Source of the DNA: Collybiopsis luxurians FD-317 M1
Lineage: Eukaryota > Basidiomycota > Agaricomycetes > Agaricales > Omphalotaceae
NCBI GenBank assembly: GCA_000827265.1
Contig: KN834879.1
Location: 74,935 to 89,259, forward strand
Length of the DNA stretch: 14,325 bases
Reading direction: 5' to 3'
Of this stretch, positions 7,739 through 14,325 are shown one piece after another (position 1 is the stretch's first letter; every line of letters begins with the position of its first letter). Position numbers and translations under genes: made by a program. The notes beneath the pieces were generated by a model. The model was not told the origin of the DNA. It saw only the letters and a program-made list of their open reading frames with translations, and did not search any database.

Positions 7739-9758
7739 CCAAAAGCAGGTGAAAGCAATGAGGACTGAATCCAATGGCTTGCACAAAACATGGATGACCA
7801 GAAATCCCACAGCATCAAAAGAAGTGTTCTTCACATGGTGCATTAGCCTTTTCATTTCTAATCTTGGCAGTTCTTATGGACTCCATCCAGAAACAGACCT
7901 TGCACTTGGATGTTGCAATGCTTATGATTCAGATTTGCCGTGAATGAGGTGATCAACAAGGAGTCAATTTTTGGACCTATACCCTTTGCGCAACAGAAAT
8001 TCTTGAGGATCCTGGGATGTCAGACAAAGAAGATGCCAAAATTGATGTTAAAATTTCTGTAGTCATGGTCAAACAAACAGTTAAAATCATCCTGAGACCT
8101 TTCTGGTGAAACCCTTCCTTTGAAGGTCTCTACCAATTAACAGATAAAGCTCCTACCATAGAAAAGTTTATCTTCCACAGGGCAGGCGCACCCCGCATCA
8201 AATGTATCTGCTCTGATAAAATCAGTTACAGGATACCCAAGCCTGGCCTTCCTCGGGAGTTTTACTGCAAAGATTTTCTTGATGCTCTTCTGCCACATGA
8301 AGTTGCAGAGTTATAAATTGCAGATTATTCATTCCCATTAGCCAATTTTTCAGGGTATGATCCTAATGCAACAGATACTTAGCAAGTTGATTCTCCAGTG
8401 GAGGTCAGTGACATTCAAATAGTTGGCAATGACATATACATATCACACCACTACATTGTTATATTTTTGTACATGATATATTGGTTTATATACAAGTTCA
8501 GTTGGATTCTTTAGAGGTGTTTGAGGTGAAGCCAATTCGAGGCCAGAAAATGGCGCACTTCTGAACTTCAGAGGAAGATTACATCATAGCCTTTAAGGCA
8601 GATTTTCTATCAAATCCAGCTTTCCACAGGAATACCATCCTATGTGCAACAATCCTATAACTCATTGATCATGAATGTGCCATACTTAACCCACTGAGGT
8701 CCTCTGGATTTAATCACAGATGCCCCAGCACTGTTATACAATGAGATTGTTGAGGAACAGATCTTGCTTCAAAGAAAGCAACACGATGCTGACTCATTGC
8801 TCTGGTTCATGTTTGGAGGGAACAAGCTTGCTAAGGAGGATTTAAGTGAGGAGAGAAAGGCACTCACTATTGCTTTGGTTTGGCTCGACCATATCTTTTC
8901 TGTCCTCCAAGAGTTTGACTTTTATATGCATGCCCTCATGGAACATGCAGCCATTATTGAATGCCGTTTTAAGGAGGTGGAGTGGACTGGGTATATTTTC
9001 CGCCTCTCATGCCTGGAAGATATTAATACTGATCTCAGAAGGATTTGTGGTAGGTAAGCATGATTTTCTTCCTTACCACTGTCAGCAAAGGTGCTTAGAT
9101 ATTCATGCAGTACCGTTGCCTTCTGACCCTTTGTCCTGCTTGTGAATTTTCAATGTTCATTACAGCCAAGCTGGTTAGAGCACTCATATTTGAAGAAGCA
9201 GGGTGCTACAAAGGGTGACTGTTGGTTGGTGCTCTGAAGGTGATTGAAGCTTCACCTCGTAGAACATACAAAGCTGGTGACCGGAGACTTATTAACAATG
9301 TGTAGTGGGTGCATGAATACTTACACACCTCCTGCCCACCTGAATGAGAATTTTTGGCTGTAATCTGGGATTCCACTGATGGTTGCAATTGCTGAGGCAA
9401 CACCTTGAAGTAAGACAGCACTCATGCATAATTTTTCATAAATTCAGCCTTGCTTTGTTACTTTTGAGTCATTTTTAGATCAGCATCAACCTTGAACCCT
9501 GTTTCTGGAGCTAAGGCATACAAAAAGCTTGAAGGTGAAGTGAGTTGGATGAGGAAGTTGTATTCGCAGTCTACAACACACTCACATGATAATTGGATGA
9601 TCATGATTAATCTGCCTTGTGTCAATAACAAAGAAAATGGCTATAAAAAGCTGGCTCACACAAGAATGATTCCAGTTCTTTCTTCCACACCACTACCTGC
9701 CCTGCTCTCTCCTATCCCTGTCACCCCTTGTGCACCCATTATTGTTGCCATCTGTTGA
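7739..9758 (+). other. Heavily decayed C-terminal part of gene A
   Basis: Large exons of 533, 175, 330, 244 and 280 nt keep one frame apiece and join in phase. They read as globular protein: WTYTLCATEILEDPGM near 7972-8019, FHRAGAPRIKCICSDKISYR near 8171-8230, WFMFGGNKLAKEDLSEERKA near 8803-8862, LVRALIFEEAGCYKG near 9171-9215 and EFLAVIWDSTDGC near 9348-9386. Stops at 7736, 7766, 7945, 8107, 8314, 8380, 8562, 8658, 9216, 9303, 9345 and 9393 interrupt it. The intron 9050-9165 is long and may hide a 24-nt exon (9086-9109). I cannot name a family. The final part from 9479 to 9755 is stop-free and ends in a proline/isoleucine/valine-rich tail. Confidence 0.6.
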
Positions 9759-9763
9759 TCAAC

Positions 9764-11868
9764 ATGGAAGACAAACAACTCTGGTAAGCATATATCTATA
9801 CCTTACCTTTTTCTTTGTTACAAAATTGGACAAAACAGGAATATAATCATTAAACCCAATATGAGGATGGATATCGCTGAACTAATTCCTGGCACTGAGC
9901 AAAATCAGACCCAGATAGAGGTAAAACAGGCTGCACTGCCGCATGCGCTCAATGCTACTGGTCTGTGCCGCACCACTATTAGTGTCATATGCAAGCCCAA
10001 TTTTCAGTCGCCACTCACCCTCTGTACACTGGTGCCCATTATGGTGAGATTTTTCTCCAAGCTGGTCAGTTTTAATATACTTGATATATTTATTTTCCAT
10101 ATAGGTTGAATGCAAAAGACTTGACTTCAGAATGAATCTGGATGGAAAGACAAAGTGGTACATATTGGTTGAGGGACCAAAGTGAGTTACTGAACCTCAT
10201 GCAAAACTTCTGTAAAACCTAAACAATCCAAGTTCGGTAAACTTGTCTGGGTCGCATTCAGAGACTCCAGCTTCCTGGAAATTCTCAGATGCCACTAACG
10301 GTGTGAGCTCCTTGGCCAGCCTCTGTTATCATGCTTATTTATGATTTTTTCAGCCAATGAGTGCATTGAAACCCACTGCATTCTTCCTGCTTTACCAATG
10401 GGATCTAATGAGGAGACAAACCTGAGTGGCCCCTGTGAGCTAAATCCTGATTTTTATACCATACTTAACTAACTGTGGACCTACAGCTTTCGATCAAGGT
10501 CCAAGCCTTCCCGGGTCTTCACCAGCTTTGTCCACCTTAAGCAGTGCTCAAATAGGTGAGACCAAGTCTAGTCAAAGGATAGCTCTGAACATTTACTAAA
10601 TTTCTTTTCAAGATATGAAAGACATAGATGGATGCATCACATTGAAACATTTGGTCCACTGTGAGCCCATTCCTTTTGTGGAAATTATTTGCCCTAATTC
10701 ACTCATTTTGATTAGCATGTTCCACACCTGTAAAATCTTTTGAAGAACAGAGATCCATGGGTCTTCGTGGAAGACTGTCTGAATGTATAAGGTCCACTAG
10801 CCCTTCTGAAAGATCATACCAGCAAAAATCTGGTTCACATGAATTGTGCGTGCACTAAACTCCCTATCTACAGTTGCTGTTCACAATCTGAGGATTCCCA
10901 AGTTGTCACCAGAATCATCTACTTCAAGCTCATGCAATGCTCAGATGGCTGAAACAATCAGTGAGTTGAAGTTTCATTGAAAAAATATCACTCAACATTA
11001 ACTAAATTTCCTTTCAAGACTCAACAGACATGGTTAGAGGCACTACTTTAAAACCTTCCTTTATTCATTGTATGCCCACTTCTTTTTCTGGAAATTGTTT
11101 GAACTGATAGTCAGTTGTTTTGATTAGCTTGGTCCACCCCTCTGAAATCATCTGTACAGCCTGAAAGATGCAGATCCGTTAGCCCTCACAGCAGAAGACA
11201 ATCTCAATGTAGATCCAGAAGCCCTTGTGGAAGATCGCCTGAATGCAGAAGGTCAGCTAGCCCTTGTGGAAAACTATCTTACTGTGACCTCCCCTCTTGT
11301 CACTATTCCCCCCCTCGTCACTATTCCCCCCCTCGTCACTATTCTCCCCCTCATCACTATTCTCCCCCTCGTCACTATTCTCCCCCTCATCACTATTCTC
11401 CCCCTCATCATTGCTCCCCCAGAAGGCTTGATTTGAAATGTAAATCAAGATCTAACCAGGGAAGACCTTTGCAACAGCGACGATGCCGCTAACACCACAA
11501 GCAGAAGTACTGAAGTCAGATACTGAGATCCATTTTGCAATGATCTTGGTAGATGGTGCACCAATCGCATTGGTCAAGTAATTAATTGGAAATGGTTGGA
11601 TTTAATACTTTTGATTATTTATAACTTCACATCAGATACACTAGGAATGTTATATTTAATTTTGCAAACATGAATCATTATGAATACAAGAGAGATGATC
11701 GTGAAGTACATGTATATTTGAAATCTGAAAAGGGAATGAAGGAAGAAAATAAACTACGTCTACTTCGAGGGTACATATTCATTCTTGATTGAGTCAGTAA
11801 TGTTAGCATTTAACAGTGCCAGAGACAGCCATCAATGGTCAGTTTCCAAGATTAAGAGCGCATTCTAG
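9764..11868 (+). CDS. Gene B: 473-aa RS-rich protein of unknown function, 14 exons
   Basis: Proposed exons: 9764-9783, 9839-10043, 10105-10181, 10233-10300, 10354-10434, 10487-10555, 10613-10660, 10716-10832, 10874-10960, 11019-11069, 11128-11439, 11478-11577, 11636-11770, 11817-11868. They total 1,422 nt, divisible by three, with no internal stop and GT...AG at every junction. Residues about 150-275 are serine/proline/threonine-rich and contain the duplicated exon block. Residues about 283-380 form an arginine/serine/cysteine-rich tail (RCRSVSPHSRR, QCRSRSPCGRSPECRRSASP) with six HYSPPR/H repeats. RS dipeptides are typical of splicing and RNA-binding proteins and are targets of SR kinases, but no RNA-recognition motif is visible. 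The C-terminal about 90 residues are compact and basic. Gene A ends five bases before the ATG, so B could instead be the 3' end of A (the frame is open through 9759-9838). Confidence 0.6.
10487..10832 (+). repeat. Tandem duplicated exon block, copy 1 (exons 6-8 of gene B)
   Basis: This block resembles 10874-11284 in both exons and introns. The clearest matches are the intron end aacatttactaaatttctt near 10588 against aacattaactaaatttcctt near 10994, the intron end ttttgattag at 10706-10715 against 11118-11127, the following tgttccacacctgtaaaatc against tggtccacccctctgaaatc, and the GGAAGA...CTGAATG...AAGGTC...CTAGCCCTT pattern near 10768-10805 against 11230-11266. The offset is 406-412 bp. 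Introns are all phase 1, so the block could duplicate without breaking the frame. Confidence 0.8.
10874..11284 (+). repeat. Tandem duplicated exon block, copy 2 (exons 9-11 of gene B)
   Basis: Second copy of the block at 10487-10832. Exon 9 corresponds to exon 6, exon 10 (51 nt) to exon 7 (48 nt) and the start of exon 11 to exon 8. Copy 2 has expanded its RS-rich part compared with copy 1 and then runs into the 18-bp repeat array. Divergence is substantial, indicating an old duplication. Confidence 0.8.
11301..11426 (+). repeat. 18-bp tandem repeat coding for HYSPPR/H
   Basis: Six uninterrupted 18-bp units start at 11301, 11319, 11337, 11355, 11373 and 11391, each CACTATTC[C/T]CCCCCTC[G/A]T, followed by a degenerate seventh (11409-11426). 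In gene B's frame they read HYSPPR or HYSPPH. The only variation is C/T at one silent site and CGT/CAT, giving R in units 1, 2 and 4 and H in 3, 5 and 6. SPP is a potential proline-directed phosphorylation site. All three plus frames and a minus frame are open here purely because of the repeat. Confidence 0.9.
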
Positions 11869-12297
11869 AACTCATACCTATCAAGCTGACAAGCCCATAT
11901 CTGTTTGCAAGTACATACCCCGAAGCAGTAAAGCAAGGCCTACAGTGGTAGTTGGCCGCTGATCATCTCACACACATCATGCCTGAGATCTCCCTAAAAT
12001 TGGCCTCGCCCAAAGCAAGGTCACTCTATGGACAGTGGGTGGGTTCATACCACCTGTTCAGCGGGCGACAGTGTCCCACTTTTTGCCCAATTTGTTTCTC
12101 CGTCGGAAAAGACTATTAATTTCAATTGGAAAAAGAAAGCTTTTTCAATACCTTTTGTTCACGAAAAAGAACATCTTTGTCATTCGAAATTTTTACTGCA
12201 AAAGTTAATATATGATGATTAATTTTTAGGGCGTTATTTTTCAACTTTTTCGTCCAAAAAATTTACCAAAAATGGTAACCTTTTTCATAAACTTTCC

Positions 12298-12474
12298 CTA
12301 TTCCTTTTTCGCACGATATTTATGGGTTGCCGTGAGGTGGCACCACTTGCACGCAAAAATCTTGTTGCCCATGTCAATGCCGCCCCCGGTCCGGGATTTC
12401 GTAGCCCCACTCAGCGCCGTTGCAGAGCCGTTAGTGTTTTGAATGTTCTTGCTTAAATTGTCATTATACTTGGC
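12298..12474 (-). other. Short open frame with CxxC motif, possible exon or transposon relic
   Basis: On the minus strand a frame of 58 codons is open from 12474 to the TAG at 12300-12298. It is rich in S, T, N and G, then contains the motif FACKWCHLTATHKYRAKK, with C-x2-C and two histidines (C-x2-C-H-x4-H), reminiscent of part of a BED-type or other small zinc finger. The only ATG is at 12372, giving 24 residues. The GC content is higher than that of its flanks. It may be an exon of an unmodelled gene, a relic of a transposase, or chance. Confidence 0.25.
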
Positions 12475-12590
12475 TTATCAGAATTGCACAGAAAGTTGTG
12501 TCCAGGCTTAAAACGATTCAGGTAAAAATGACTGGCCAACAGCCAAAGTTTTGATAGTTCTGCTGGTTTGACATCTCATAAATACTTTCA

Positions 12591-12596
12591 TTTATT
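12591..12596 (-). terminator. Polyadenylation-type signal AATAAA for gene C
   Basis: Minus-strand AATAAA lies about 50 nt downstream of the proposed gene C stop (12648-12646). Fungal genes often have only loose versions of this signal, so it supports but does not prove the 3' end. Confidence 0.4.
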
Positions 12597-12645
12597 ACCA
12601 TTTTGCACCCAAATATATTTTCCGGTATTCGTTACAAGCCTTCTC

Positions 12646-14325
12646 TTAGCAGAAAATGGACATAACCATGAGTACAAGATTATCGACCTTAATGAACTTG
12701 AAAAAAAAACAAAAGAACTGATATAAACGGAGGCTTCTTGAGGTACCACCTCGTACAGCTGCCCTGCACCAAAGTCGACAAGGTGTACCTTATCGATAGT
12801 CATACCCCTGGGTTTGGATTCGACGAGAACATTCAGGTCGAAATTGTCTCTGGAAATAAACCACAAATCACAAAACACAGCAATTGAATAAAAGTCTAAG
12901 GAGTGTGCACCCTCGATAAATGTGATGATTATGAGCGACTAAACCCACAGATTTGCACATCAAATGCATAGTATCGAGTTGCAATTTCAGTCTTGTCTGT
13001 ACATCAGCCATTTGCCACTCGGGTGTTTGGATCAGCGGTAAACCAGGCTTTTTTATCATGACGACCAAAGGTGCCAGCTGACCCGGCTTTGCTCCTGCCA
13101 GAATCACCGCCATCGAACTCAACACAGATGCTGGGAGTGGGAACATACCAGCATCTACATAAAGATTGACAGTAGGATTAACCATTTGGAGTGCATGCAC
13201 CTCTACGAATGCTTCCCGATCCGTTTCCTCGAGAAACTTGGCAACTAGTTCGATAGCCAGGTGGGATTTATAATTCGAGGTGACGGTATAGATTCCTAAG
13301 TTCTTATTTCTGGAATTGACGGCTGAGGAAAGTGGGGATCCGAGTCGGAGATTGGTCAAAGAGGAGGCTTGGATGGTATGATGTTTGAGCTCGATGTCAC
13401 GGAAGTGAGGTATGTTCACTGACCGAATTTATTCTTGACTTGCTCATTTGGCTTTACCGTATCAACGAGCTTTTGTTTGAGCCAGGGAGCCTATAAGTAC
13501 GGCAGGGGAGAATTCAGTAACTAGTTCATATTCGAGTTCAGAAGGTGACTGAGCACGGATATAAGGTGAAAGCGATGCATCACAGAAAGTGACAAAAATA
13601 GGAATGTAAAGGTAGGGAATATATTGCCATATATAGGAATGTTGACAAATACCTAGGAATACCTGGCAATATCTGAGCTTACCTGTCTGGCATTCCTCTA
13701 CCTTCTACCACCTATTATTGTCACTTTTCGTGATGATATTCACACATTAAATGCACACCTCGAATTTCGACATACCTAGAATGATCTTTGTTTGTGCTTG
13801 AGTTTTTTCACCTCTGGCCATCAAGGTCGAGGCAGGCGCTGCTGTAACATAAGGAATCAGCTGAGTTACGACGAAAGCCAGTGCAACGAGAATGGTCATG
13901 GAATGAGGCAAAGTTATTAGAGTGAGAGGAAGCATGAGCATAAATGTGGCGATTGAACGGTAGCCTGAGCTGGAAACAAATCCTGTTTCTGAGAGGTCAA
14001 TGTTCATGTTAGCATTGAGAGAAGCACAACAATAGCTCGGGACTCACTTGGGTGGCTCAGATTTTGGGCAGAAACTTCTGTCAGTACTTCAGTACTCTCT
14101 GACCAGCAGAGAGAAGGGGATGCAGAAGGGAATGCATCATCGAATGGATAGGTCTTTTAAATCATTTTCTGGTAGCACCTCTATTGAGTTAATGAAACCC
14201 TGCTGATGGCTTTCTCTTTCCCTGCAATGATGACCATCCTGGTTGCATCCCAGGTCTGCAAATAAGCGAAAGTCTGCAGCGATGAATCACGATGCGTTAC
14301 CGATACAGGAAACCTTGAAATGAAT
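12646..14325 (-). CDS. Gene C: membrane-segment plus kinase-like protein, 5' partial
   Basis: Proposed exons, in transcript order: 14325-14301 (partial), 14255-14199, 14153-14048, 13988-13776, 13418-12911, 12849-12750, 12696-12646. They give 352 codons with matching phases and no stop. Residues about 75-112 of this part are strongly hydrophobic (two stretches, ending LVALAFVVTQLIPYVTAAP), suggesting one or two membrane helices. Later sequence resembles a protein kinase: an EAFVEVHALQMV segment like the alpha-C helix with its glutamate, a hinge-like LAPLVVMIKKPG, then GDNFDLNVLV with D and N five residues apart as in the catalytic loop, and VHLVDFGAG like the DFG motif. The HRD histidine is not conserved, and the protein ends about 20 residues after DFG, so the C-lobe is missing. 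The substrate is unknown and activity is doubtful. Confidence 0.55.
13419..13775 (-). other. Long intron of gene C holding a hairpin element and a possible extra exon
   Basis: At 357 nt this intron is about seven times longer than the others. It keeps phase (exon ends CTA G, next begins TG AAC). The MITE-like element at 13578-13735 accounts for part of it. The stretch 13548-13466 on the minus strand could be a further exon: it follows gtgctcag, reads SPSELEYELVTEFSPAVL onward without stop, and joins the next exon in phase through a 48-nt intron (13466-13419), but it does not match the phase of the preceding exon. Confidence 0.4.
13578..13735. mobile_element. MITE-like element with long terminal inverted repeats (158 bp)
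   Basis: The left end reads catcacagaaagtgacaaaa and the reverse complement of the right end reads catcacgaaaagtgacaata. The similarity continues inwards through aatagg, ggtag, ggaat and a second paired block, atattgcc, near 13620 and 13670. Nearly the whole element can fold into one hairpin. It has no coding capacity, as expected for a miniature inverted-repeat transposable element moved by a transposase encoded elsewhere. No convincing target-site duplication is visible, so the exact ends and superfamily are unresolved. Confidence 0.7.

Larger units (their letters stand above)
4428..9758 (+). pseudogene. Gene A: decayed multi-exon gene, coiled-coil N-terminus plus unrecognised C-terminal region, 5' end lost to retrotransposon
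   Basis: About 24 exons (about 4.0 kb coding, about 1,330 codons) can be chained with short introns: 4433-4512, 4569-4625, 4668-4742, 4791-4839, 4913-5175, 5229-5312, 5369-5435, 5484-5563, 5625-5900, 5966-6010, 6058-6099, 6153-6227, 6271-6387, 6442-6546, 6596-6799, 6850-6924, 6979-7074, 7131-7349, 7397-7823, 7871-8403, 8502-8676, 8720-9049, 9166-9409, 9479-9758. In-frame stops lie at 4483, 4677, 5486, 7736, 7766, 7945, 8107, 8314, 8380, 8562, 8658, 9216, 9303, 9345 and 9393, with the last at 9756. All fit a single C-to-T change. The first exon is cut by the LTR, so the start is missing. A shorter gene ending at the TGA at 7736 is the main alternative. I recognise no known domain apart from coiled coil. 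Confidence 0.7.
11869..12645. other. Convergent intergenic region, AT-rich
   Basis: Gene B ends at 11868 and gene C, from the other strand, at 12646. Between them 12107-12310 is AT-rich with several cttttt runs and a small hairpin (gaaaaag...ctttttc, about 12129-12146), and 12310-12430 is GC-richer. Apart from the short minus-strand open frame at 12298-12474 and a polyadenylation-type signal I see no gene, RNA or clear repeat here. Confidence 0.6.

Noticed and set aside
7632..7943. Separate ORF of 103 codons, suggesting a frameshift after 7738
   Set aside because: The frame of the preceding exon continues beyond the TGA at 7736, and an intron at 7824-7870 restores phase to the next exon, so no frameshift is needed.
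9206..9421. Minus-strand ORF of 71 codons
   Set aside because: Antisense of a decayed gene A exon with no recognisable features.
4428..9758. Reassigned genetic code (TGA/TAG as sense codons)
   Set aside because: Gene B and gene C use ordinary codons and end at normal stops without internal ones, so a genome-wide recoding is not supported.
9882..10163. Minus-strand ORF of 93 codons
   Set aside because: It overlaps exons 2-3 of gene B, has no partner exons or recognisable motif, and is best seen as an antisense shadow.
11301..11426. CRISPR-like array
   Set aside because: The units are directly adjacent without spacers, lie in a coding exon and the genome is eukaryotic.
11227..11436. Plus-strand ORF with PLVTI repeats, and minus-strand ORF 11257-11448 with NSDEGE repeats
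   Set aside because: Both are other frames of the 18-bp repeat; the HYSPPR frame links to RS-rich sequence and to exons on both sides.
12129..12146. Hairpin gaaaaag...ctttttc as terminator
   Set aside because: Short A/T-run palindrome in AT-rich sequence; no reason to assign function in a eukaryotic genome.

Overview
The window looks like nuclear DNA of a filamentous fungus, most likely a mushroom-forming basidiomycete (inference). Genes are broken by many very short introns (about 38-75 nt, GT...AG, one GC...AG), there are no operons or bacterial ribosome sites, and the left third is a Ty1/copia-type retrotransposon. No gene could be tied to a named species.

Layout. 1-4427 (minus strand): the 5' part of a Ty1/copia LTR retrotransposon running off the left edge, with one 411-bp LTR (4017-4427), a half-tRNA primer binding site, gag, zinc knuckle, aspartic protease, integrase and the reverse transcriptase up to its catalytic VDD motif. 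Its single gag-pol frame is broken by three in-frame TGA codons. 4428-9758 (plus strand): a decayed gene (here gene A) of about 24 exons and about 1,330 codons, with a long N-terminal coiled coil and a large C-terminal region I do not recognise. The retroelement sits inside one of its exons. About 15 nonsense codons interrupt it, yet the reading frame can be followed almost without indels. 9764-11868 (plus): gene B, which can be modelled as 14 exons giving a clean 473-aa protein with an arginine/serine-rich tail and a tandem HYSPPR/H repeat; part of it arose by tandem duplication of a three-exon block. 11869-12645: convergent intergenic space, AT-rich, with one short minus-strand open frame. 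12646-14325 (minus): the 3' end of gene C, a membrane-segment plus kinase-like protein whose 5' end lies beyond the right edge; one of its introns holds a MITE-like hairpin element (13578-13735).

How it fits together. This reads as a transposon-rich, partly decaying accessory region. The strongest pattern is that every nonsense codon in both the retroelement and gene A can be explained by one C-to-T change (CGA to TGA, CAG to TAG, CAA to TAA), as expected from cytosine deamination or a RIP-like process, while gene B immediately downstream has none. All exon models were made by eye from splice signals and frame continuity; transcript data would settle them.
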